A stretch of DNA of 64,000 bases from VRUE01 sp963747765 (GTDB lineage: Bacteria > Actinomycetota > Thermoleophilia > Solirubrobacterales > 70-9): NCBI GenBank assembly GCA_963747765.1, contig CAVVGH010000005.1, positions 1 to 64,000 of the forward strand, read 5' to 3'. Positions 31,794-39,711 of this stretch are shown here, piece after piece; positions within the stretch are counted from its first letter, which is position 1; every line of letters starts with the position of its first letter. The notes under the pieces were generated by a model. It did not search any database. It was given only the letters and a program-made list of their open reading frames with translations, and was not told where the DNA came from. Position numbers and translations under genes: made by a program.

Positions 31794-33241
31794 GAGCGGC
31801 TGTGCTGATCGCCTGCGGTGGCGCCTTCGTCGCCTTTCTCGACACGACGATCGTCAACATCGCCTTCCCCGACATTTCGGCGTCCTTCGCCGGCGCAGGC
31901 CGCGACGCGCTCTCCTGGGTGCTCGACGGCTACTTCGTCGTGATCGCGGCCCTGCTGGTGCCGGCCGGCGGCCTCGCCGATCGCTTTGGCCACAGGCGGA
32001 TCTTCCTGTTGGGCGTTGCCGTCTTCACCGCGGCAAGCGCCCTGTGCGCGGCGGCGCCGACGCTCCCCCTCCTGATCTTCTTCCGCGTCCTGCAGGGTGT
32101 CGGGGCGGCGCTGATCGCCCCCGCCTCACTGGCGATCGTGCTCGACAGCTTCCCGCTGGAGAAGCGCTCGACGGGTGTCGGACTCTGGGGCGCCGCGGCG
32201 GCGGCGGCGGCGGCGACCGGCCCGACCCTCGGCGGCGCGCTGGTCGAGCTCAACGATTGGCGCCTCGTCTTTCTTGTCAACCTGCCGCTTGGCGCGGCGA
32301 TCGTCTGGGCGGGCCGCCGCCGTCTTGCCGAGCGACCGATCCGCGACAACCGCCTGCCCGACCTGCCGGGCGCGGCGATGCTGGCGCTCTCCCTCGCGCT
32401 GGTCACGCTGGGCATCGTCGAGGGCAACGATTGGGGCTGGACGGCCGGGCTGACCCTCGGCTCGTTTGGCGGTGGCGCCGTCCTGCTCGTGGCGATGGTG
32501 CTGCGCAGCCGCACCCATCCCCGGCCGATCGTCGAACCGGATCTCTTCGCCCACCGCTCCTTTCGGATTGGCAACCTGGGCACGCTCCTCTTCGCCGCCG
32601 CCTTCTTCTCGATCGTCCTCGGCAACGTCCTCTTCCTCACCTCGATCTGGGGCTACACGGTGCTCCAGGCGGGCCTCGCGACGCTGCCCGGACCGGTCTG
32701 GACGACGGTCGTCTCGGGGCCGGCGGGCAAGCTCGCCGATCGCTTCGGCCAGCGGGCTGTCGTCGTTCCGGGCGCGCTGCTCTTCGCCGCCGGCGTGTGG
32801 GTCCTGCGCTCGGCCGGCGCCGAGCCCGACTGGTTTGGCCTCTGGCTGCCGGGCGCGAGCTTGACCGGGATTGGCATCGGGCTGGCCTTCCCAACGCTCG
32901 GCTCGGCGGCCGTCCGCGACGTTCCCGTCGACCGTTTTGCCACGGCCAGCGCCGTCAACGCCGCCTTCCGCCAGATCGGCGCGGTGCTGGGGACGGCGAT
33001 CCTCGTCGCGGTCGTCGGCGATCCCGGCTCGCTGGACGAGGCCCTTGCGGTCTCCGACGACGCCTACCTCTTCGCGATCCTCGCCGGGCTCGCCTCCGGG
33101 GTCGTGACGCTGGCGCTGCGCCCGGTCGGAGAACCGGCCGAGGCGTTGGGCGGCCCCGGCCTGGCTCAGGCCGCCGCGGGGGCCGGCCTGGCCGAACCGC
33201 CGGCTGCGGCCCCGATGCCCGAGACGCCGGTCTCCGGTTGA
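31775..33241 (+). CDS. MFS drug efflux transporter, DHA2 family
   Basis: A 488-residue, probably 14-helix antiporter. TM1 contains AFLDTTIVNIAFPDI, the D1 signature of DHA2 proteins; motif A is GGLADRFGHRR after TM2; motif C is in the Gly/Ala-rich segment before NDWRLVFLVNLPLG. The family exports drugs and cationic compounds by proton exchange. The C-terminal 35 residues are an Ala/Pro-rich tail. ATG 31775 is the only Met before TM1. Divergent TetR gene and shared operators make it a regulated efflux pump; substrate unknown. Confidence 0.93.
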   Translation: MYDRGHRAAVLIACGGAFVAFLDTTIVNIAFPDISASFAGAGRDALSWVLDGYFVVIAALLVPAGGLADRFGHRRIFLLGVAVFTAASALCAAAPTLPLLIFFRVLQGVGAALIAPASLAIVLDSFPLEKRSTGVGLWGAAAAAAAATGPTLGGALVELNDWRLVFLVNLPLGAAIVWAGRRRLAERPIRDNRLPDLPGAAMLALSLALVTLGIVEGNDWGWTAGLTLGSFGGGAVLLVAMVLRSRTHPRPIVEPDLFAHRSFRIGNLGTLLFAAAFFSIVLGNVLFLTSIWGYTVLQAGLATLPGPVWTTVVSGPAGKLADRFGQRAVVVPGALLFAAGVWVLRSAGAEPDWFGLWLPGASLTGIGIGLAFPTLGSAAVRDVPVDRFATASAVNAAFRQIGAVLGTAILVAVVGDPGSLDEALAVSDDAYLFAILAGLASGVVTLALRPVGEPAEALGGPGLAQAAAGAGLAEPPAAAPMPETPVSG

Positions 33242-33302
33242 CAGTGCCGCCGGCTCGGCGCAGGATGTCGGCGATGACGAGCCATCCTCACGCAGCGACG
33301 CC

Positions 33303-33569
33303 TTGATCCGCAGGCGGGCCATCGTCCGCGGGCGCGTGCAGGGTGTGTTCTTCCGTGACACGACCTGCCGGCAGGCAGCCTCGCGCGGCGTCGGCGGTTG
33401 GGTCAAGAACCTCCCGGACGGCGCCGTCGAGGCCGTCTTCGAGGGAGACCCAGAGGCGGTCGAGGCGCTGCTCGCCTTCTGCCACGAGGGGCCGCGCGGT
33501 GCGGTGGTGGAACGCGTCGAGGTGAGCGAGGAGAGCCCCGAAGGGCTCGGCTCCTTCGAGGTGCGCTGA
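33303..33569 (+). CDS. acyP: Acylphosphatase
   Basis: A short enzyme that hydrolyses acyl phosphates. The 88-residue product has GRVQGVFFRDTT (phosphate-binding loop with catalytic Arg) and GGWVKNLPDGAVEAVFEGD with the catalytic Asn. The start is TTG 33303 directly before IRRRAIV; no ATG or GTG is available in a sensible place. It lies 61 bp after the transporter gene and is convergent with the next gene (2 bp between stops). Confidence 0.93.
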   Translation: MIRRRAIVRGRVQGVFFRDTTCRQAASRGVGGWVKNLPDGAVEAVFEGDPEAVEALLAFCHEGPRGAVVERVEVSEESPEGLGSFEVR

Positions 33570-33571
33570 GC

Positions 33572-34144
33572 TCAGTCGAGGGCTGGAAGGCCGTCGATGC
33601 TGGCCGTGTTCTTCTCCGCCTTATAGGCGTCGATCGCCTCCGGGCCGCCGACCCGGAGCTTCTTCTCCGCCCACGCTTCCATGTGGGGACGGCGCCCCTC
33701 GTAGCTCATCAGCGGCACGCCGTAGCCGCAGGAGTCGGCGATCCGCTCGACGTCGACCACGATCACCGCCCGCCGCGCCTCGTCGGCACTTGGCTGCTCG
33801 AATCGAGCTCGCTCGAACAGTTCGGCGAAACGGTCCTCGTCGGGCGTCACCACCTCGCCCCGGCCGTGAAGGCGGAGGATTCGCGGCGGCCCCTCGAAGG
33901 CGCAGAGCATCACGACGATTCGCCCGTTCTCCCGCAGGTGGGCGATCGTCTCGGCGCCGCTGCCGACCACGTCGAGGTAGGCGACGGTGCGGTCGTCAAG
34001 CACTCGCAGCGTGCCGATCGGGCCCTTCGGCGAGACGTTCACATGGCCGTCGCCGGCCAGCGGCGCCGTTGCGACGAAAAACAGAGCCTGGCCGTCTATC
34101 CAGATCCGCAGCTGATCGTCGATGCTCTCGTAGATCCGGCCCAC
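33572..34144 (-). CDS. Pyridoxamine 5'-phosphate oxidase-fold protein
   Basis: The 190-residue protein matches the split-barrel flavin-binding family: FFVATAPLAGDGHVNVSPKGPIGTLRVLDDRTVAYLD, then GSGAETIAHLRENGRIVVMLCAFEGPPRILRLHGRGEVV. The C-terminal part SCGYGVPLMSYEGRR is typical of a subgroup of such proteins in actinobacteria. Cofactor (FMN or F420) and substrate unknown; not the PdxH enzyme itself. Confidence 0.85.
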   Translation of the reverse strand: MGRIYESIDDQLRIWIDGQALFFVATAPLAGDGHVNVSPKGPIGTLRVLDDRTVAYLDVVGSGAETIAHLRENGRIVVMLCAFEGPPRILRLHGRGEVVTPDEDRFAELFERARFEQPSADEARRAVIVVDVERIADSCGYGVPLMSYEGRRPHMEAWAEKKLRVGGPEAIDAYKAEKNTASIDGLPALD

Positions 34145-34184
34145 GCGGCGACGTTAGCAGCGCCGCCGCCCGCTTCGCGCCAAA

Positions 34185-34244
34185 CCGAAAAGTCGCCCGC
34201 GCCGTCCGGTTAGAGCCGACCCGAAAAGTCGCCCGCGCCGTCCG
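34185..34244. repeat. Short direct repeat (two 24-bp copies)
   Basis: CCGAAAAGTCGCCCGCGCCG plus four more matching bases occurs at 34185-34208 and again at 34221-34244, 36 bp apart, in the intergenic region upstream of the PNPOx-like gene. No wider structure is visible. Confidence 0.75.
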
Positions 34245-34367
34245 CCGCACCCTTGACCTCAAGCCCCTTCCCGGCTCTCGCGTAACGTCCCCCAGCTCCT
34301 GACTGCCCGTTGTCCTGCCGGCTCGGGGCGGGGATGGCCGGTCGACGCTGAGTTTGCGGATCGACTC

Positions 34368-35246
34368 TCAGCCAGCCTGCGGCTTGCGAGCGCGGATGAT
34401 GGCCGAGCTGGCGTGCTCGTGCACCCTGTGGGTCTCGCCGATCTCGATCTCGACGAGATTGGCGCTCGTAAGCGCGTCTTCGAACTGCTCACGGGTGAGG
34501 GCGCCAGCGATGCAGCCTGTCCACTGTTGTATGTCGGCGCGGGTGGCCTGGTCCATGTCGGGGTCGGCGATCACGTCGGAGACGGCGACCCGGCCGCCGG
34601 GCTTGAGCACCCGCGCGACCTCGCTCATCACCTTCCGCTTGTCCGCGGAGAGGTTGATCACGCAGTTGGAGATGACGACGTCGACCGAGGCATCGGGCAG
34701 CGGCATGTCCTCGATGTAGCCCTTCGCGAATTCAACGTTCTCGACGCCCGCCTCGGCGGCGTTGGCGCGGGCCAGCTCGAGCATCTCGTCGGTCATGTCG
34801 AGACCGATGGCCTTCCCGGTGGGCCCGACCCGGCGCGCTGAGATCAGCACGTCGGCACCCGCCCCCGAGCCGAGATCGAGCACCGTCTCTCCCTCGCGCA
34901 GATCGGCGACGGCGGTCGGGACTCCGCAGCCGAACGAGGCATTGACGGCCCCCCTTGGGGCGGACTCGGCCTCCTCGCCGTAGAGACCACCGCCGAATGT
35001 CTGGGGCGCCTTCTCCACCGTGGCGGTCTCTCCGTTCTCCTCGTCTCCCGTTCCTCCGCAGCAGCTCGTCGCCGTCTCGGTCGCAACGGCGGCAGCCGCG
35101 GCGGCATAGCGCTCGCGGACCTGCTCGCGGATCTCAGTCTCGGTGTCAGCCGCGGCGGCATAGCGCTCGCGGATCTCGGTCTCGGAGGCAGCCGCGGCGG
35201 CATAGCGCTCGCGGACCTCGGTCTCGGTGTCAGCCAGTTCGCTCAC
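34368..35246 (-). CDS. arsM: Arsenite methyltransferase
   Basis: ArsM methylates As(III) with SAM, giving volatile or exported methylarsenicals. The 292-residue product has Cys62-Cys63, a SAM motif VLDLGSGAGADVLISARRVG, FGCGVP and ISNCVINLS with the arsenic-binding Cys residues and LKPGGRVAVSDV. Oddly, the N-terminus repeats VRERYAAAA three times (residues 11-20, 25-33, 43-53), where relatives have one copy. Start is GTG 35246 behind an AGGAGG ribosome binding site. The AT-rich palindromic promoter upstream suggests ArsR-type control, but no arsR lies nearby. Confidence 0.93.
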   Translation of the reverse strand: MSELADTETEVRERYAAAAASETEIRERYAAAADTETEIREQVRERYAAAAAAVATETATSCCGGTGDEENGETATVEKAPQTFGGGLYGEEAESAPRGAVNASFGCGVPTAVADLREGETVLDLGSGAGADVLISARRVGPTGKAIGLDMTDEMLELARANAAEAGVENVEFAKGYIEDMPLPDASVDVVISNCVINLSADKRKVMSEVARVLKPGGRVAVSDVIADPDMDQATRADIQQWTGCIAGALTREQFEDALTSANLVEIEIGETHRVHEHASSAIIRARKPQAG

Positions 35247-35250
35247 AGTG

Positions 35251-35323
35251 CCTCCTAATTAGATCGATAAACATCGATAAAGTTGCCCCGGCACTGTAGC
35301 AGTTACATAGATAACTATTGATG
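35251..35323 (-). promoter_or_regulatory. arsM promoter with ArsR-like operator repeats
   Basis: Reading the plus strand, AGGAGG complement CCTCCT lies at 35251-35256, followed by ATCGATAAACATCGAT (35263-35278, two ATCGAT palindromes 4 bp apart) and CATAGATAACTATTGATG (35306-35323, imperfect dyad). This is the most AT-rich stretch for kilobases. The dyads resemble ArsR/SmtB-type sites in general form only. Confidence 0.5.
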
Positions 35324-35410
35324 CAATTGCTGGCCTGAGAAGGTGCTGCGAAGCCACGCGGGCAAGATCCCGGGCTGCCCTGCATGAGGTGGTTGCGGCG
35401 AGCGCCTGGA

Positions 35411-37675
35411 CTATGCGGCGAGCGCGAACCGCTCCGGGAGCGAGCGCCAGGCGTGGCCGGCCTGCTCCAGCGGGACCGACAGCTGCGCCGCTCCCGCCGC
35501 GATCTCGATCGCCTCGCCGCTCACCTCGCCGAGGATCAGCACTTCGACGTCGTCGCTCGCCAGCGACTCGAGAGTGGCACGGTCTCCGCTCAGCAGGAAG
35601 CCGCCGGTGGCTTCGCCGAACAGTGCCTCCTCGGGTGAGGCGCCGCGTTCGAGCAGGGCGGAGAGGTCGACGCGGCAACCGAGCCCGCCGCCGATTGCCG
35701 ACTCGGCAAGTGCGCACGCCAGCCCGCCATCGCTGACGTCGTGGGCCGAGGCAAGCTCGCCGGCGCGCACCGCCTCGCGGACGGTTGCGCAGGCGGCGGC
35801 GACCGCATCGACGTCTGGCTGGGGCAGTCCGGGCCCCAATTCGCCGCGCAGCTTGGCCAGCTCCGAGCCGGCAAGGGAAGGGGCGAAGGGCCCGAGCAGG
35901 GCAACCGCATCGCCGGCGCGGGCGAAGCCGCTGGGCGCGATCCGAGCGGGGTCCGGCAGCAAGCCAACCATGCCGACCACCGGCGTCGGGTAGATCGGCC
36001 CGTCCGGGCCCTCGTTGTAGAGGGACACGTTGCCGCCAACGACCGGAACGCCGAGCGACCGGCATGTATCGGCGAGGCCTGTGACGGCGCGGTCGAGCTG
36101 CCAGGCGGGTGCCGGCTTCTCGGGGTTGCCGAAGTTGAGGCAGTTGGTGAGGCCCAGCGGCTCGGCCCCGACGCAGGCGAGGTTCTGGGCGCACTCCAGC
36201 ACGGCCTCGATGGCCCCCGCATGGGGATCGCAGGCGACGCGTCGCCCGTTGCCGTCGATCGAGACGGCGATCGCGTTGCCCGCCTCAGGGATCGCGAGGA
36301 CAGCGGCGTCGGCGGTGTCGCTTGCGGTCGCTCCGCCGCTGTTGGGGCCGCGCACCGTGCGAGAGCCAACGATCGAGTCGTACTGCTCGAAGGCCCAGCG
36401 CTTCGAGGCGATGCTCGGGGATCCGAGCAGGGCGAGCAGGGTCGCGCTGGGGTCGCCGGGATCCCCGACCCCGCCTGTCGCGGTCGCGACCCGTTCGGCG
36501 AGCACATCGGCGTTGCCGTAGAGCCATCCCTGGGGCTCGGCGGGCGCCAGGTCGTACAGCGGGCAGCCGTCGACCAGCGCCTCGACCGGTAGGTCGCCGA
36601 CCACCTCCGCGCCGCGCAGCACGCGGATCCGATCGCTGCCGGTGACCGCGCCGATCTGCGCGGCGCCCGTCTGCCATCGCTCGCAGGTCGCCAGCACCTC
36701 GGGGACCTTCGCCGGCTCGACCACGGCGAGCATCCGCTCCTGGGACTCGGAGACCATGATCTCGAAGGGCTCCATGTCGGCCTCGCGCAGCGGCACCCGC
36801 GCCAGGTCGATGTCGATCCCGACGCCTCCCGCCGAGGCCATCTCCCCAGCCGAGGAGGTGAGGCCGGCGGCACCGAGGTCCTGCAGCGAGACGAGCAGCC
36901 CCCTGCCGAGCAGCTCGAGGCAGCACTCCATCAGCTTGGACTCCTCGAATGGGTCCCCGATCTGCACCGTGGGGCGCTTCGCATCGTCGCCGTCGCCCAG
37001 CTCGGCGGAGGCGAGGACGGAGGCCCCGCCGATCCCGTCTCGCCCGGTCGAAGCCCCCATCAGCACCACCGCGTTGCCGACTCCCGCGGCGGCGGCGCGG
37101 ACCATCTCCTCCTGCTTTGCCAGCCCGACGCACATCGCGTTGACCAGGCAGTTGTGCCCGTAGGACGCCTCGAAGTAGATCTCGCCGCCGACCGTCGGGA
37201 CGCCGATCGAGTTGCCGTAGTGGCCGATCCCACGCACGGCTCCGTCCAGCAGATGTCGCGAGCGAACCGAGTCCAGCTCGCCGAAGCGCAGCGAGTCCAG
37301 CATCGCGATCGGGCGCGCCCCGAGCGCGAAGACGTCGCGCAGGATCCCGCCGACCCCGGTCGCCGCTCCCTGGAAGGGCTCGACGGCACTCGGGTGGTTG
37401 TGGGACTCGACCTTGAAGGCGACGGCGTAGCCGTTGCCGATGTCGACCGCGCCGGCGTTCTCACCCGGGCCCATCACGACCCGCTCCCCCTCGGTCGGCA
37501 GCCGCCGCAGGAGCTTGCGCGAGTGCTTGTAGGCGCAATGCTCGGACCACAGCAGGCTGAACATCGCCAGCTCGACGGGGTTCGGCTCGCGCCCGAGCTT
37601 CTCGCAGATCAACCCGTACTCGGCGCCGGTCAATCCCAGAACCTCATATTGGGGCGGGGGCTGCGAGCGGGGCAT
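35411..37675 (-). CDS. purL: Phosphoribosylformylglycinamidine synthase subunit PurL
   Basis: The small-type PurL (754 residues), ATP-dependent subunit of FGAM synthase, which works with PurQ and PurS. Motifs: LFSLLWSEHCAYKHSRKLL (active-site His), GPGENAGAVDIGNGYAVAFKVESHNHPSAVEPFQGAATGVGGI, GIGHYGNSIGVPTVGGEI, VQIGDPFEESKLMECC, LQDLGAAGLTSSAGEMA and HDVSDGGLACALAES. It is full length. It follows purQ by 40 bp in the purC-purS-purQ-purL unit. Confidence 0.97.
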   Translation of the reverse strand: MPRSQPPPQYEVLGLTGAEYGLICEKLGREPNPVELAMFSLLWSEHCAYKHSRKLLRRLPTEGERVVMGPGENAGAVDIGNGYAVAFKVESHNHPSAVEPFQGAATGVGGILRDVFALGARPIAMLDSLRFGELDSVRSRHLLDGAVRGIGHYGNSIGVPTVGGEIYFEASYGHNCLVNAMCVGLAKQEEMVRAAAAGVGNAVVLMGASTGRDGIGGASVLASAELGDGDDAKRPTVQIGDPFEESKLMECCLELLGRGLLVSLQDLGAAGLTSSAGEMASAGGVGIDIDLARVPLREADMEPFEIMVSESQERMLAVVEPAKVPEVLATCERWQTGAAQIGAVTGSDRIRVLRGAEVVGDLPVEALVDGCPLYDLAPAEPQGWLYGNADVLAERVATATGGVGDPGDPSATLLALLGSPSIASKRWAFEQYDSIVGSRTVRGPNSGGATASDTADAAVLAIPEAGNAIAVSIDGNGRRVACDPHAGAIEAVLECAQNLACVGAEPLGLTNCLNFGNPEKPAPAWQLDRAVTGLADTCRSLGVPVVGGNVSLYNEGPDGPIYPTPVVGMVGLLPDPARIAPSGFARAGDAVALLGPFAPSLAGSELAKLRGELGPGLPQPDVDAVAAACATVREAVRAGELASAHDVSDGGLACALAESAIGGGLGCRVDLSALLERGASPEEALFGEATGGFLLSGDRATLESLASDDVEVLILGEVSGEAIEIAAGAAQLSVPLEQAGHAWRSLPERFALAA

Positions 37676-37715
37676 CAGCCGCTCCGCTCCTGGGTTCGAC
37701 GCGTCGGCGCGGAGC

Positions 37716-38423
37716 TCACGCGAGGCTCCTCGCCACGCCCGCGAAGAGGCGCAGGCCGTCGGTCGATCCGCTCAGGTCATCTACAGCGTGCTCCGGATGG
37801 GGCATCAGCCCGAGCACGTTTCCCTCCTCGTTGAGGACGCCCGCGATGTCGCGGGCGGAGCCGTTCGGGTTCTTCCCGGCCGGGTAGCGGAAGGCCACCT
37901 GACCGTTCGCTTCGATCTCGTCGAGCAGCTCCGGTGGCGCCCAGTAGCGGCCTTCGCCGTGCTTGACCGGGATCGAGAGCCGCTCGCCGCTCTCGATCCC
38001 GGCGAGGAACGGCGAACATGCGGTCACTTGAGCACAGTCCTCTGTGCTCAAGTGACCGCATGGCGCTCCCGCGGCGATCAGCTCGACCTGGCGGCAGACG
38101 AAGCGCAGGTCGTCGTTGAGCAGCAGCGCTCCCGGCAGCAGGCCCGCCTCGCAGAGGACCTGGAAGCCGTTGCAGATCCCGAGCACCGGGCCACCGGCGG
38201 CGGCGAGCTCGGCGACCGACTCCAGCGCCGGGGAGAAGCGGGCAATCGCGCCGGCCCGCAGGTAATCCCCGTAGGAGAAGCCGCCCGGGATGACGACCGC
38301 GTCGACGCCGTCCAGGTCGCGCTCCTCATGCCAGATCAGCCGCGCCTCGCCGGCGAGTCCGCAGGCGTGGAGGGCGTCCCGCTCGTCGCAGGACCCGGGG
38401 AACTGGAGCACGCCCCACAACAT
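37716..38423 (-). CDS. purQ: Phosphoribosylformylglycinamidine synthase subunit PurQ, with in-frame palindrome insert
   Basis: The glutaminase subunit of FGAM synthase (235 residues). Class I amidotransferase motifs: VIPGGFSYGDYLRAGAIARF, GICNGFQVL with catalytic Cys84, IPVKHGEGRYW and GLMPHPEHAVD with the catalytic His/Glu. Between LRFVCRQVELIAAGA and SPFLAGIESGE, where relatives have a few residues, lie about 15 extra residues (PCGHLSTEDCAQVTAC) coded exactly by a 46-bp perfect palindrome at 38017-38062. The reading frame is kept, so the protein should still be made; whether it is fully active is unknown. Confidence 0.95.
   Translation of the reverse strand: MLWGVLQFPGSCDERDALHACGLAGEARLIWHEERDLDGVDAVVIPGGFSYGDYLRAGAIARFSPALESVAELAAAGGPVLGICNGFQVLCEAGLLPGALLLNDDLRFVCRQVELIAAGAPCGHLSTEDCAQVTACSPFLAGIESGERLSIPVKHGEGRYWAPPELLDEIEANGQVAFRYPAGKNPNGSARDIAGVLNEEGNVLGLMPHPEHAVDDLSGSTDGLRLFAGVARSLA
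38017..38062. repeat. Perfect palindrome inside purQ
   Basis: Arms CATGCGGTCACTTGAGCACAG (38017-38037) and its exact complement (38042-38062) are separated by TCCT. The palindrome is translated as residues about 121-136 of PurQ, in a loop where relatives lack it. The size and in-frame position recall the Rickettsia palindromic elements in concept, with no sequence relationship implied. Confidence 0.9.
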
Positions 38424-38434
38424 CAGGCGCCGTC

Positions 38435-38509
38435 TGGATGGGTGGTTCCACGGCCGCGTGTGACTGGGGGCGCCATCCAGGCGTGCGGGGTCGTGGAACT
38501 ACCCATCCA
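38435..38509. repeat. Palindromic element, family C, at the purS/purQ junction
   Basis: Arms TGGATGGGTGGTTCCACGGCC (38435-38455) and GGTCGTGGAACTACCCATCCA (38489-38509) pair at 19 of 21 positions around a 33-nt middle containing CCATCCAGGCGTG. The right arm covers the last codons and stop of purS. A diverged copy with the same middle lies at 43957-44030. Confidence 0.82.
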
Positions 38510-38729
38510 TGCTCTCTATCTCGAAGTCCTCGATCAGCGGGTTCGCGAGCAGCTTCTCGCAGAGCTCCGGGACGCGCTCGGCATCCTCGGCCTCGAGCTC
38601 GACCATCCGGCCGACCCGCACCTGCCCGATCCCCTCGAAGCCCAGCGCCGGTAGCGCCCGCTCGACCGCCTTGCCCTGCGGGTCGAGGATCCCCTCCTTG
38701 GGCCGGATCAGGACCCGCACCCGAGCCAC
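38499..38729 (-). CDS. purS: Phosphoribosylformylglycinamidine synthase subunit PurS
   Basis: The small (76-residue) bridging subunit of FGAM synthase. From GTG 38729 it reads VARVRVLIRPKEGILDPQGKAVERAL, then GFEGIGQVRVGRMVELE and LCEKLLANPLIEDFEIE, the usual PurS fold and length. Its stop codon lies in the right arm of a palindromic element, so the element may have supplied the last residues (SMDG). Confidence 0.95.
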   Translation of the reverse strand: MARVRVLIRPKEGILDPQGKAVERALPALGFEGIGQVRVGRMVELEAEDAERVPELCEKLLANPLIEDFEIESMDG

Positions 38730-38760
38730 TAGCGCCCCTTCTCGCAGGGTCGTGCCGGCA

Positions 38761-39612
38761 CTAGAAGCTGCGCTCCGTGATCCGCTCGTAGGCCTCGACG
38801 TACTTGGCGCGGGTCTGCTCCACGACATCGGGCGGCAACTCCGGTGCCGGCGGGGTGTGGTCCCAACCCGCCTCGTCGGCCCAGTCACGGACGTACTGCT
38901 TGTCGAAGGACGGCTGGGTGCGCCCCGGCTCGTAGCGGTCGGCCGGCCAGAAGCGCGAGGAGTCGGGCGTCAGCACCTCGTCGGCGAGAACGACCTCCGC
39001 GCCGGGGTGGCGGCCGAACTCGAACTTCGTGTCGGCGAGGATGATCCCCCGCTCTGCGGCGTGCTCGGCGCCGCGCGAGTAGACCTCGATCGAGACCCTC
39101 CGCAGATCCTCCATCAGTGCCCGGTCGCCGACGATTTCCGCGGCGCGCTCGAAGTCGACGTTCTCGTCGTGGTCGCCGATCTCCGCCTTGGTCGCCGGGG
39201 TGAAGATCGGCTCCGGCAGCCGGTCGGACTCCCGCAGCCCGTCGGGCAGCTCGATTCCGCAGACCGCGCCGCTCTCGCGGTATTCCTTCCATCCCGATCC
39301 CGAGAGGTAGCCGCGCACCACGCACTCCACCGGGTACATCTCAAGCCTCTGCACTCGCATCGCTCGCCCCGCCACCTCTTCCGGCACGTCCTCGGAGATC
39401 AGGTGGTTGGGCACGATGTCGCCGGTCAGCTCGAACCAGAAGAGCGACATCTGGGTCAGCACCTTCCCCTTGTCGAGGATCGGCGTCGGCATCACCACGT
39501 CATAGATCGAGATCCGGTCCGAGGCGACCATCAGCAGGTCGTCGTTCCACTCGTAGATGTCGCGGACCTTTCCGGACGAATGCAGTTTGAGATCTGAGAC
39601 GGCAACGGTCAC
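38761..39612 (-). CDS. purC: SAICAR synthase
   Basis: PurC joins CAIR with aspartate. The 283-residue product starts at GTG 39612 (VTVAVSDLKLHSSGKVRDIYEW) and has LLMVASDRISIYDVVMP, VECVVRGYLSGSGWKEY, ILADTKFEFG and DEVLTPDSSRFWPADRY, matching family motifs; a short C-terminal ERITERSF end is normal. The much longer open frame upstream to 41007 is a shadow of the P450 gene. It leads the purC-purS-purQ-purL unit. Confidence 0.96.
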   Translation of the reverse strand: MTVAVSDLKLHSSGKVRDIYEWNDDLLMVASDRISIYDVVMPTPILDKGKVLTQMSLFWFELTGDIVPNHLISEDVPEEVAGRAMRVQRLEMYPVECVVRGYLSGSGWKEYRESGAVCGIELPDGLRESDRLPEPIFTPATKAEIGDHDENVDFERAAEIVGDRALMEDLRRVSIEVYSRGAEHAAERGIILADTKFEFGRHPGAEVVLADEVLTPDSSRFWPADRYEPGRTQPSFDKQYVRDWADEAGWDHTPPAPELPPDVVEQTRAKYVEAYERITERSF

Positions 39613-39711
39613 GGGGCCGATGCTAGCTGCCCCGGAGGCGGGGCGAGGAGCAGGGCGCGTCGCCCCGCGGCTGCTTCTCTCGACCTCGAATGTCTGCCAA
39701 CCTATTGGTGG

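Noticed and set aside
33572..34144. Pyridoxine oxidase PdxH
   Set aside because: Fold matches but PdxH-specific phosphate-binding and C-terminal motifs are not seen; only a family-level call is justified.
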